Positions 42,280-50,140 of a DNA stretch of 64,000 nucleotides are shown here, one piece after another (positions within the stretch are counted from its first letter, which is position 1; the number at the start of each line of letters is the position of its first letter). The position numbers were made by a program, and so were the translations under genes. The stretch is from Sphingomonas sp. Leaf17 (GTDB lineage: Bacteria; Pseudomonadota; Alphaproteobacteria; Sphingomonadales; Sphingomonadaceae), in assembly GCF_001421505.1 (NCBI RefSeq), contig NZ_LMKL01000001.1, forward strand, positions 620,001-684,000. The letters run 5' to 3'. The notes under the pieces are model-generated. The model was not told the DNA's origin. It ran no database searches and worked only from the letters and a program-made list of their open reading frames with translations.

Positions 42280-43596
42280 TCACGGCGTCCAGATCAGTCC
42301 CTCGCGCAGATGGCTGTCGATCTCGACCTCCCGGGCCAGCGGGTGGTTCATGAGGATGAGTCGCAGCGTGCGCAGCGCCGTGTAGGCCTGCTCCATCAGA
42401 TCGCGCTGCTTGAGGGCGATATCTGGATCGAACGCGTTGCCCACGCCGACGTGCGCGGGCTTGTTGCGAAGCTTGCGCACCTTTCGGAACGTCGCGAGCA
42501 TATCGTCCATCGGCGCGGGTTCTCGCGGCCGGAACTTCTGCCGGAGCCATTCCTCGAGCAGCTGCAGGGAGCCCTTACGCTCGAGGCGGAAGCCTCCGCC
42601 CTCGACGTCAATTCGGCGTTCGCGCGCAACGTCGTCGCCGAAGAAGGCGAGGTCGATGTTGTCCGAGATCATCTTGTCGAGAATCGCCACGAAGTCGTTG
42701 AACTCCTTGACGGTGGGACGGAGAAGCGAACCAAACTCCCGAGGCCGGTCGCGCGAATGGTCGTGGCGGAACAGGCCCGGCCGGCCGATGGCGGCGGCGA
42801 TCCGGTTTATCGTCTCCAGCTCCATGATGAAGGCTTCGTAGAGCGACAGCCGCTCCGGGAAGTGGCCCATGACGGCGCGGTGGTGGTCAGGGTGGAGGGA
42901 GGTCGGCACGTCGACCTCCCTCATCCGCCAGCGCTGCTGGGCCTCCGGCGACAGCTGCGAGAGATCCCACAGCATGGCGGCGACGAACATCGCGCGGTCC
43001 TCGCCGAAGGCGAAGCCGAACCGGAGATAAACATTCTCTTCGCTCCGGACTCCAGCGTCGTCGTGCGCGTAGATCTGTCCCTGGATGTCGTTGGTGCTGT
43101 ATTCAAACCGGGGGTCGTTGCGGTAGTCCTCCAGAATTCGCAGTTCGAACGCGCGGTGCCCGAGCTGGGGCTCTCCGCGTGCGAGTTCGTACGTGTAGGG
43201 GCGGCCCGGATACTGCTCCGGCGTCACGACGGTGTCGAGGTACGCGCGCGTCGGATAGAAGTTGCCCTGGACGAAGCCGCGCTCGTCCAACTTGCGCAGC
43301 GTTTCCTCCTTGGGTTCGTCCGGCAGGGCGCGAATGAACGGATTGGGGTGGATGTCGCCGAACACGATCGTGGCGAGGCCGCAATCGATTAAGACGCGAA
43401 GCGACCGCCTAGTCTCTTCGTGATCGTCGCCCGCCAACTTCATCAGCGGCAGACCGTTGAAGCGGCCGGAGACCAGATAGGCGTGCGCCATCACTTGAAT
43501 GAGCTCTTCCGGCGACAACGTCTCGAACTCCCGACTTGAAACGGATTGTGCTAACTCGTTGAATGGAAGCGGGTTTTTGTCCTCTCTCTCCGACAT
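42280..43596 (-). CDS. Unrecognised protein with C-terminal HEPN-like Rx4H motif
   Basis: A 438-residue protein of no family I recognise. Near the C-terminus, RKVRKLRNKPAHVG contains Arg377-Asn-Lys-Pro-Ala-His382, the R-[N/D/H]-x3-H pattern of HEPN ribonucleases, set among predicted helices (MDDMLATFRKV, MEQAYTALRTLRLILM). The N-terminal part has charged helices and FYPTRAYLDTVV. The start at 43596 has TGAGGT upstream. The TGA stop lies in the IS3 inverted repeat, so the native C-terminus may differ. The WYL fragment follows on the same strand beyond the IS. A toxin or defence effector is possible; this is inference. Confidence 0.6.
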   Translation of the reverse strand: MSEREDKNPLPFNELAQSVSSREFETLSPEELIQVMAHAYLVSGRFNGLPLMKLAGDDHEETRRSLRVLIDCGLATIVFGDIHPNPFIRALPDEPKEETLRKLDERGFVQGNFYPTRAYLDTVVTPEQYPGRPYTYELARGEPQLGHRAFELRILEDYRNDPRFEYSTNDIQGQIYAHDDAGVRSEENVYLRFGFAFGEDRAMFVAAMLWDLSQLSPEAQQRWRMREVDVPTSLHPDHHRAVMGHFPERLSLYEAFIMELETINRIAAAIGRPGLFRHDHSRDRPREFGSLLRPTVKEFNDFVAILDKMISDNIDLAFFGDDVARERRIDVEGGGFRLERKGSLQLLEEWLRQKFRPREPAPMDDMLATFRKVRKLRNKPAHVGVGNAFDPDIALKQRDLMEQAYTALRTLRLILMNHPLAREVEIDSHLREGLIWTP

Positions 43597-43774
43597 AGCA
43601 CGGCTACCTCAGTCTGACGACTATAATAGCCGCCGCAGTCGGCCGCTCCGAAATCTTGATCTTCGGCTAGCCGGTTCGCTGGGGGGGGGCAGTTGCTGTA
43701 AGCTACTCGCCGAATGGCTCGGTGAGCGGAGTGGGCGGCCCCTTCTCCTCCGCCCCTCCTCAAGTAGGGTGGGC

Positions 43775-43999
43775 CTACTCCGTCCCGCCATCCTCGCCGA
43801 TGATTTCGAACGTGCTGTCAGAGCCGAACTCCTCGCGCAGATAATCAGCGAGGTCTGCGCGATCTTGGAAGTGCCTGCCAACGTCGATCTTCTGCGCCGT
43901 GGTCAGATGTCGTCCAGTGTCGGCGTCCTGCACCGAATCGATCTGAAACATGTCACCCGTCCCGCCCTTTCCATAACTCAACGACACATTCAGGTGCAT
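43775..43999 (-). CDS. Hypothetical 74-residue protein
   Basis: A small protein starting MHLNVSLSYGKGG and containing DRADLADYLREEFGSDSTFEI, acidic and probably folded alpha/beta. No family recognised. The ATG at 43999 follows GAGAAGATGA; an in-frame GTG further upstream is less likely. It lies 178 bases upstream of the HEPN-like gene on the same strand and may share its transcript. Confidence 0.5.
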   Translation of the reverse strand: MHLNVSLSYGKGGTGDMFQIDSVQDADTGRHLTTAQKIDVGRHFQDRADLADYLREEFGSDSTFEIIGEDGGTE

Positions 44000-44314
44000 A
44001 CCATCATCTTCTCTATCGCGAGCGAGCGACGCTGCGCCGCCCTTCCCTCGAAGGTGCAAGATGGTGAAAACCCGCTCAGGATCAACCGGCCTCGGTCCGA
44101 CCGGCCCTTATCCCGGCGGTGGAATGCGACCAACGACTGCCGTTCTACGCTTTGGCCCGCGCATGAACGGAGGTCTGGTTACCTTAAGTTGTCACCCGAA
44201 AGCGGTCGGGCTGGTTTCCACCAATCCGGTCGCACTCACCTGGCTGTTGGAATGCCGGTCTGATGGCTCTAGAGTCCCGTATTCAGACAGCCATGATTTC
44301 AAAGCGAAGCCCGC

Positions 44315-44515
44315 ATGCAGATTACCGTTCGCGACAATAATGTCGATCAAGCCCTCCGGGCGCTGAAGAAGAAGCTGCAGCGCGAGGGTGTGTACCGAGT
44401 AATGAAGCTTCGCCGGCACTATGAGAAGCCGTCTGAAAAGCGCGCTCGCGAGCACGCAGCTGCCATCAGTCGTGCTCGCAAGGCAGACCGCAAGCGCGCT
44501 GAACGGGATCGTTGA
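44315..44515 (+). CDS. rpsU: Ribosomal protein bS21
   Basis: A 66-residue bS21: [25 protein letters not shown], then the basic helical tail [18 protein letters not shown]. Small-subunit protein near the 3' end of 16S rRNA, involved in initiation. A 7-bp hairpin (CGGGATC-GTT-GATCCCG) overlaps its stop codon. It is a stand-alone gene in accessory DNA, so it may be a second, mobile copy; bS21 is also carried by some phages. Confidence 0.93.
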   Translation: MQITVRDNNVDQALRALKKKLQREGVYRVMKLRRHYEKPSEKRAREHAAAISRARKADRKRAERDR

Positions 44516-44603
44516 TCCCGCTGGCAACCGGCTACCGAAGACGAGCGCAGTTTACGCGCAAGCAGCAACCTCGCGGGTACGCTATGGAAAATCGATAATA
44601 TAG

Positions 44604-44807
44604 ATGACGGCCATTGGCACCCGGATTGATGAGATAGGTACGCTGACCCGAGATGGTGGCGCGTTCTATCTGCGGCGTGATCATGGCGGTCGCTACCAAC
44701 TCGAGCTGCATCGTACGCCTGTTGATCTTGTAGAAAAACGGGTCCGCCTTATTGGTACGCTGGTTAGTCCTGATCTCGTTAATGCTGACGGCGTTGCGCC
44801 AGCCTGA
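44604..44807 (+). CDS. DUF5818-family small protein
   Basis: A 67-residue protein (MTAIGTRIDEIGTLTRDGG...FYLRRDHGGRYQLELHR...VRLIGTLVSPDLVNADGV) with a short beta-barrel pattern. It resembles the DUF5818 proteins common in sphingomonads, whose function is unknown. It lies 88 bases after rpsU on the same strand. Confidence 0.75.
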   Translation: MTAIGTRIDEIGTLTRDGGAFYLRRDHGGRYQLELHRTPVDLVEKRVRLIGTLVSPDLVNADGVAPA

Positions 44808-45073
44808 TCGATGTCACCGGCTGTTAAACCTCAGACGAACACCTACGGCCAAAGCCGTAGCCCTCGTCGCGCAGACATACGGCCTCAGGAAGACGAAATT
44901 GCCGGCGCCATGCACCCCGAGGAACGCCGTGCCGGCACGATGCCAGACGCGTCAAAAAGTCGACGGTTTCGACAGCCGCAAGAACGTAACATGTCGCGTG
45001 CTGCCACATCGCGCCCCCCCAGAGCGGAAGGCCTCTGTTCGTGCGGTGCCTTCGCACGTGTTAGGCATTTAAT

Positions 45074-45265
45074 TCAGCGGCGGCGGAGGGCAATGTCCGC
45101 AGCGTACCCCAGAAGCTGAACGTCGGTAGCAGCGCTGGCAACCAGCGTAGCGCGCTCGCTTAACGATGCCTCGGTCCCGCCCAAGATGGCGATTGTCGAC
45201 GCATCTTCCATGATCGCGCCCGCCAGCGCCAGCAGCCGTGAGGCAAGCTCGTCATATTCTTCCAT
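45074..45265 (-). CDS. Hypothetical 63-residue protein
   Basis: An acidic, helical small protein (MEEYDELASRLLALAGAIMEDASTIAIL). No family recognised. It lies downstream of the XRE regulator on the same strand, with 67 bases between. Codon pattern and amphipathic helices make it a plausible gene. The 265 bases between it and the DUF5818 gene hold nothing convincing. Confidence 0.5.
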   Translation of the reverse strand: MEEYDELASRLLALAGAIMEDASTIAILGGTEASLSERATLVASAATDVQLLGYAADIALRRR

Positions 45266-45332
45266 GCCGATACGAAGGACGACATGGCTGAAGAAGTCGA
45301 GACGCAGCTTTTCCGCCGCTAGCTAATCGCGA

Positions 45333-45545
45333 TCATTCGTTCTCAGCAAAAAGCTCCGCGATGGGGACATCAAGCGCATCCGCAAATCGCTGGACGACGG
45401 TAACCGTCGGATTGCGCGCGCCGCGCTCGATCCCGCTTACATAGGTCCGGTCAATACCGAACTGCAGGGCAAACTTTTCCTGCGCCAACCCTTTGGCGCG
45501 CCGCAGTCGGCGTATGTTCTGACCAAGGCGCTGGCGGACATCCAT
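45333..45545 (-). CDS. XRE-family (Cro/cI) HTH regulator
   Basis: A 70-residue single-domain DNA-binding protein. The HTH_3 motif is GLAQEKFALQFGIDRTYVSGIERGARNPTVTVVQRFADALDVP. It is the size of controller (C) proteins of restriction-modification systems and of phage Cro-like repressors. It is divergent from the nuclease-like gene at 45643, with a 97-bp gap, which suits a C-protein role. Confidence 0.88.
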   Translation of the reverse strand: MDVRQRLGQNIRRLRRAKGLAQEKFALQFGIDRTYVSGIERGARNPTVTVVQRFADALDVPIAELFAENE

Positions 45546-45642
45546 CGCCGCTGCATGAACAGCGATGTCGCCTTATATACCACGGACGATGAGTATCATT
45601 TAGAACTGGACTTGCCGGCCCACGCAAGCGACGTCGGTGGCC

Positions 45643-46587
45643 ATGAACCAGATCAGCCCCACCGTAATTCGCTACATCAAGCTCGGTGCCGGTGGCAGGT
45701 GGGAGGGCGCGCTAGATCGCGGACGACTTGAATGGGGAACTGCAGGCGATGATCACATCGCCGCACTTCAAGGTGATTGGGCTGCGGTATCCCAGGCATA
45801 CATTGCAAAGGGCAATATCCCCGCCACTGCGACAGGGTACACCAATGAGGGGCGCGCCTTCTTCCAAGCCGATAGCACGGCGATGTGGGTTACATTTGCA
45901 CGCGGTCGGATGTGGTGGTGCTTTGCTGGAGCGGACGTTCATGCAGCCGGAGGTGGCAAGGATGCCGATGCCGCCTTCTATCGGGTGGTGCAGGGCAGCT
46001 GGAGCGATCGTGATGCCGATGGCGTGGTGCTCGACCTTGATCGCTTAAGCACGCGTCTAACCCAGCTCCAAGGCTATCGACGCACCATCTGCAGCCTGAC
46101 GCCAGATCAGGCGGCGCTATGCCACCGGTACATCAACGCTACGCTCGATCCCGTCCAGGCCGCCATCGCCGAGGCCCGCAACAATCTGAAGCAACACTTG
46201 GGCAGCTTGATCCAGCGGCTGACATGGCGCGATTTTGAACAGCTTATTGATCTCGCGCTTGCGCGGACCGGTTGGGTGCGGATGTCTTCGCTGGGCGGCA
46301 CCACAAAGGACGTCGACTGCGTGGTCGAGCAATCCTTCACGCGTGAGCGCATGTCGGTGCAGATCAAGTCCAAGGCCGACCAGCGCGTGGTCGATGATTA
46401 TGCTCGGCGACTTGACGAGAGAGCCGCCGGCGAGCGCATAATGCTGGTGTGTCATTCGCCAATCGGGAAACTCGCCGCACCGCCAGCGACGAGCGGCCGC
46501 CGCCTCGAACTGTTGCTAGATGAGGAGATCGCCGACCTCTCCATCAATGCTGGCTTGATCGATTGGATTATTGCCCGAGCGCTATGA
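45643..46587 (+). CDS. Mrr-like PD-(D/E)xK endonuclease
   Basis: A 314-residue protein. The C-terminal ~120 residues form a restriction-endonuclease-like core: Glu199 in TWRDFEQLIDLAL, Asp225 in TTKDVDCVVEQ, and the QxK variant Gln240-Ile-Lys242 in MSVQIKSKAD, as in Mrr/type IV enzymes. The N-terminal ~150 residues (RYIKLGAGGRWEGALDRGRLEWG, ARGRMWWCF) form an unrecognised, Trp-rich domain, perhaps for DNA or modified-base recognition. Starts at 45643 (ATG) or 45637 (GTG). It is divergent from an XRE gene, with a ParB-methyltransferase pair on the far side. A methylation-dependent or stand-alone restriction role is inferred. Confidence 0.75.
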   Translation: MNQISPTVIRYIKLGAGGRWEGALDRGRLEWGTAGDDHIAALQGDWAAVSQAYIAKGNIPATATGYTNEGRAFFQADSTAMWVTFARGRMWWCFAGADVHAAGGGKDADAAFYRVVQGSWSDRDADGVVLDLDRLSTRLTQLQGYRRTICSLTPDQAALCHRYINATLDPVQAAIAEARNNLKQHLGSLIQRLTWRDFEQLIDLALARTGWVRMSSLGGTTKDVDCVVEQSFTRERMSVQIKSKADQRVVDDYARRLDERAAGERIMLVCHSPIGKLAAPPATSGRRLELLLDEEIADLSINAGLIDWIIARAL

Positions 46588-46624
46588 CGGCATCAGCCTT
46601 GCCGCCGCGGCCGATGCTCTTCCT

Positions 46625-47065
46625 CTATTGCTTATATTGCAAAAATTGGGAGCGCGTAGACTCATCCCGCAGTCCTTCTTCAATCAAGCAATCTATCAGC
46701 GCCTTTGCTCGCTCCTCCATGATCTCAGGCGTGAGGCGGGCATCCTCGACCGTCGGATTGAAGGCACCGATGTCGACAAGTGCCTTGAGCGCCTTGAGCC
46801 GTTGCGCCGGCGTCCCGGCCAAAGCGTCATTCACCACCCCCACGACGATAGCCTGCTTCTTTGGCAGCCGCTTTTCACGCCCCCCGATGACAACCGTCAC
46901 CAGTTCGTTGACCGCTTCGGAAGCCAACACCTCAAGTGTTGCATCCTTCGCCTTTTTCTTGTGGCGCGGACCGCGCGGATTCCCGGACTGCCCCTTCTCG
47001 AACCGATATTTTTTCGGCGGCTTGCCCTTGCCAACGTCATAGTCACGGTCGTCATACGTGCCCAT
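46625..47065 (-). CDS. DUF5681-domain protein
   Basis: A 146-residue protein with the DUF5681 N-terminal signature YRFEKGQSGNPRG followed by basic and helical regions (KKQAIVVGVVNDALAGTPAQRLKALKALV). The family is typical of alphaproteobacterial mobile elements and often adjoins ParB-methyltransferases or phage terminase genes. Its ATG overlaps the methyltransferase stop (TGATG), so the two are translationally coupled. Function unknown. Confidence 0.82.
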   Translation of the reverse strand: MGTYDDRDYDVGKGKPPKKYRFEKGQSGNPRGPRHKKKAKDATLEVLASEAVNELVTVVIGGREKRLPKKQAIVVGVVNDALAGTPAQRLKALKALVDIGAFNPTVEDARLTPEIMEERAKALIDCLIEEGLRDESTRSQFLQYKQ

Positions 47066-48405
47066 CAGCCGAGCTCCGTCATATGTTCGGTTTCGTCACA
47101 GCCTTCTGGCTCGCGATGCAAAAGTTCAGCCTTGCGACCGGTAAGCCTCTCCCAGCGCGCGATCGTGCGGTCGACATAGGTCGGATCAAGCTCAATCAGG
47201 CGCGCGTGACGACCGATCCGCTCGGCAGCGATCAACGTGCTGCCCGAGCCGCCAAACGGATCCAGAACCCGGTCTCCGCTCGATGTCACATCCAGCAACG
47301 CTTCAGCCATGAGGACGACCGGTTTGACCGTGGGATGCAGCGCTCGAGCCTTTGTCCTCGCCTTCCCGAACCCGATCATGCCGGGGAACGACCAGACGTT
47401 GGTGCGGTCGCGTCCGTTCTTGCCCAGCGCGATGTTGTTGAGGTGGGGTGCCGCACCGTTCTTGAACACCGCGATACATTCATGCTGGCTGCGATACAGC
47501 GATCCCATACCGCCCCTGCCCTTGTCCCACATGCAGATGTTGAGCCGCTCGCTGAAGACCGCGTCGCCAGCGAGAAGGAGCTCGAGCAGGTGGCCATGGT
47601 CCATGCAGACAAAGGCGATCGCGCCATCGGTGAGCTGCTGACGGACGTTTCCCAGCACGGTGCTCAAGAAGCACTCAAACTCCCCTTGAGTCATTTCACC
47701 TGACGCCATCGCGAACTCGCCATGCTTGGCTGAGCTGGTTACGTGCCCCTGGATCTTCACGTTATAGGGTGGATCAGTGAAGCAGCACGATGCCTGCTCC
47801 GTGCCCATCAAAGCCTCGTAGACCGCTGGCTCCAAGCTATCACCGCAGATGATCTTGTGATTTCCAAGCGCGTACAGATCGCCAAGCCTTGCCTCCGGGC
47901 CATCCTCGCTGTCCGGTGTGTCCTCATCCAGGTCGTCGTACAGCCCGGCACGGTAGCGCCCGTCCAGGCGATCCATCTCACCAACGGTGAATCCGGTGAG
48001 CGTCAGATCGAGTGTTGGAACCTCTGTTCGGATTTCCTCAAGCTCGATGCGTAACGCGTCGACGTCATAGTTCGCAACTGTGGGAAGCTTGTTTGCCGCG
48101 ATGGCATAGGCACGCTCCTCCGCGTTGCTGAGGTGCGATATGCGTATGACGGGGACATCCCTGAAGCCGAGCTTTTGAGCGATCTCGAAGCGCAAGTGCC
48201 CGTCAACGATGACGTTGGCGCTGTTGACGGTAATTGGATCGAGCATTCCGTATTCGCGAATGCTTGTCTCTAGTAACTGCCGCTTCTTGCCGCTGTGCGT
48301 TCGCGTCCGTCGCATGGCGGGGGTTAAGGTAGCGACTGCCACCATTTCCCACTGGCCTGCTGCCGCAGCCTTGTTTGATCCGAAAATTGACTTCATCTTG
48401 TTCAC
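47065..48405 (-). CDS. ParB-domain DNA methyltransferase (N4/N6-type)
   Basis: A 446-residue fusion. The N-terminal ParB/sulfiredoxin-like domain has HSGKKRQLLETSIREYGML and the VDGHLRFEIAQKLG motif (69-82). The C-terminal amino-methyltransferase has catalytic DPPYN at 211-215 and the SAM-binding DPFGGSGST near the end (beta-group order). It would methylate adenine or cytosine amino groups in DNA. The start is GTG at 48405 with GGAGGT 6 bases upstream. Such fusions occur in integrative elements and phages, usually as orphan methylases. No cognate endonuclease is in the operon; the Mrr-like nuclease lies beyond DUF5681 on the opposite strand. Confidence 0.88.
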   Translation of the reverse strand: MNKMKSIFGSNKAAAAGQWEMVAVATLTPAMRRTRTHSGKKRQLLETSIREYGMLDPITVNSANVIVDGHLRFEIAQKLGFRDVPVIRISHLSNAEERAYAIAANKLPTVANYDVDALRIELEEIRTEVPTLDLTLTGFTVGEMDRLDGRYRAGLYDDLDEDTPDSEDGPEARLGDLYALGNHKIICGDSLEPAVYEALMGTEQASCCFTDPPYNVKIQGHVTSSAKHGEFAMASGEMTQGEFECFLSTVLGNVRQQLTDGAIAFVCMDHGHLLELLLAGDAVFSERLNICMWDKGRGGMGSLYRSQHECIAVFKNGAAPHLNNIALGKNGRDRTNVWSFPGMIGFGKARTKARALHPTVKPVVLMAEALLDVTSSGDRVLDPFGGSGSTLIAAERIGRHARLIELDPTYVDRTIARWERLTGRKAELLHREPEGCDETEHMTELG

Positions 48406-48959
48406 GTCGCCACCTCCTCAAAAAAGGCGACCCGCAAAACACGAAGACGCCAGCTCGATGCATTCCCTGCACTTTAGCCTCGTCTTCTGACGTCCATTTA
48501 GGACACGGCGATTTTCTCGTCAACACCATAATTGCTTTTATTGTAATCGCGCCCGCGTTCTATCGCCGGTTTACTTTACTTTTGACGCCTCTTCTTACCG
48601 CTTTACTTTCGTCGGTCCGATACCGACTTGGTTGCCTGCGGCCACGGTCAATCTACGGTGCCGACGCCTACAGTTTTCCCTGCTAGCGCTCACAGGGAAC
48701 GCTGCTACTAACGCTATGTTTTTACCGAACTTTTTGAGCCAATACGCTCGAAAAGATTTCGCGAACCGAATAAGCAGCGCTTGGCAGGGAATGGCAGGGA
48801 AACGGTACTAGCTGACTTACCCGCAGAGAAACGTGGCCACCAACGACAATATGCCGGTGATCTTCCACGCTCCGAGGTACGGTTAGACATGCCAAAACGC
48901 GCCAAACTGCGCCCTTTTGCGGGTGCAGTCAGCGTTTGATAGTTAGATCAGAGACTAGT
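48406..48959. other. Gene-free gap between methyltransferase and tRNA-Ser
   Basis: 554 bases with a markedly lower GC content than the flanks. Possible short frames are unconvincing. This is where an integrase or attachment site would be expected next to the tRNA 3' end, but no recombinase gene and no second copy of the tRNA 3' end were found in the window. Confidence 0.5.
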
Positions 48960-49050
48960 TGGCGGAGCGGGAGGGATTCGAACCCTCGATACGCTTTTGA
49001 CGTATACTCACTTTCCAGGCGAGCGCCTTCGACCACTCGGCCACCGCTCC
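48960..49050 (-). tRNA. tRNA-Ser (GGA)
   Basis: A 91-base class II tRNA. The acceptor stem pairs GGAGCGG with CCGCTCC, the D-arm has GGCCGAGTGGTCGAAGGC, the anticodon loop CTGGAAA holds GGA, a long variable arm follows, and the T-arm is GAGGGTTCGAATCCCTC. The discriminator is G and CCA is encoded (48960-48962). It decodes UCC/UCU. Its 3' end faces the accessory region to the left. Confidence 0.95.
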
Positions 49051-49150
49051 GCATTTGCCCGGACGGGTTGCCTAGAGCGTCAGGCGGCGGGGCGCAACCG
49101 CGAAGGCGCGGGATTGCGTGTCGGGATGCAGTTATGTCACACCCGCATCC

Positions 49151-50005
49151 ATGGTAATCCCGTCCCTCCTCCTCGCCGCGCTGCTTCAGGCCACGCCAGC
49201 GCCCGTCCTGCCCTCGGATCCGATCGCCAGCGACTGGCAGGCGATTCCCGACGCGGAGATCATGATCGTGACGCTGAGGGACGGGCGGACGGTTCATATC
49301 CGGCTGGCCCCGCGCTTCGCCCCGGCGCATGTCGCCAACCTGCGCGCGCTGATCGCGGCGCGCTGGTGGGACGGCACCAGCGTCTACCGGGTGCAGGACA
49401 ATTGGGTGACGCAATGGGGAGATGCGACCGAGAAGAAACCGCTGCCCGCAACCGTCGATCCGCAGCCGGCCGCCGAGTTCGATGGCCAGCCCTTTGCCGT
49501 GGCGCAACGCCTGACCCGCAGCGATGCCTATTCCACCGCCTCGGGCGTCACCGCCGACGGATGGCCGATGGCGACCAACGGCACGACCGGCTGGCTGACC
49601 CATTGCTACGGCATGGTCGGTGTCGCGCGTGACGTTGCCCCCAGCACGGGCAGCGGCGCAGAACTGTTCACCCCGATCGGTACGCCGGCGCGCCGGCTGG
49701 ACCGCAACTACACCGTCGTCGGGCGGATCATCGAGGGCATGGGGGTGATGGCCGCGATGCCGCGCAGCGACGCCAAGATGGGGTTTTATGCCACGGAAGG
49801 CGAGCGCACGCCGATCGTGTCGGTGCGTCTCGCCAGCGACCTGCCGCCCGCAACCCGGCCGCGGTTCGAATATCGCCGCGCCGATAATCCCCGATTCGCC
49901 GCGATGATCGCCGCGCGGGAAAATCCCAAGCCGCCGATGGTCGGATCCGGCGGGGTCGACATCTGCGACGTTCCGCTTGCCGTGCGCCGGGTTGGTGCGT
50001 CCTGA
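49151..50005 (+). CDS. Cyclophilin-type peptidyl-prolyl isomerase, exported
   Basis: A 284-residue protein with a short hydrophobic N-terminus (MVIPSLLLAALLQATPAP) that looks like a signal peptide. It then has a cyclophilin-like fold with IRLAPRFAPAHVANLRALI and WWDGTSVYRVQDNWVTQWGD, matching the family's opening strands, and GSGAELFTPIGTPARRLDRNYTVVGRIIEGM near the end. The active-site region is divergent, so activity is uncertain. Periplasmic protein folding is the likely role. The ATG at 49151 is preferred because it starts the signal peptide. Confidence 0.85.
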   Translation: MVIPSLLLAALLQATPAPVLPSDPIASDWQAIPDAEIMIVTLRDGRTVHIRLAPRFAPAHVANLRALIAARWWDGTSVYRVQDNWVTQWGDATEKKPLPATVDPQPAAEFDGQPFAVAQRLTRSDAYSTASGVTADGWPMATNGTTGWLTHCYGMVGVARDVAPSTGSGAELFTPIGTPARRLDRNYTVVGRIIEGMGVMAAMPRSDAKMGFYATEGERTPIVSVRLASDLPPATRPRFEYRRADNPRFAAMIAARENPKPPMVGSGGVDICDVPLAVRRVGAS

Positions 50006-50077
50006 CACGCCGTCGGCGCGAAAGGGCCGGCGACCGGGCATAACCCCCGGTCGCTCTCATCCATGCCGGAACAAATA

Positions 50078-50132
50078 CCACCGGCAAGCGGTCGCCGCTG
50101 CCGGTGGCATGAAACGTCCGGGTGTCCGGACG
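50078..50132 (-). terminator. Terminator region after the Mla operon
   Basis: Two hairpins lie in the convergent gap: CCACCGGCA/TGCCGGTGG (50078-50107), followed on the minus strand by TATTTGTT, and CGTCCGG-GTGT-CCGGACG (50115-50132). The first is the better intrinsic terminator for the minus-strand operon. Confidence 0.55.
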
Positions 50133-50140
50133 ATTATGGT

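Larger units (their letters stand above)
41035..42282 (+). mobile_element. IS3-family (IS407-group-like) insertion sequence
   Basis: A 1248-bp element. Perfect 14-bp terminal inverted repeats TGACGTGACCCCCG are flanked by the 4-bp direct repeat CGGC (41031-41034 and 42283-42286), the target-duplication length of the IS407 group. It contains overlapping orfA and orfB with an A7 frameshift site. The right repeat supplies the TGA stop codon of the HEPN-like gene, and the left end abuts the truncated WYL gene. Confidence 0.9.

Noticed and set aside
44811..45119. 102-codon plus-strand frame after the DUF5818 gene
   Set aside because: Arg/Pro/Ser-rich, no motif, overlaps the more plausible minus-strand 63-residue gene.
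48714..48905. Short minus-strand frame before tRNA-Ser
   Set aside because: Ser/Arg-rich, no ribosome binding site or domain; treated as gap.
48406..49050. Duplicated tRNA-Ser 3' end as an attachment site pair
   Set aside because: The tRNA 3' sequence was looked for across the window and only the gene itself was seen.
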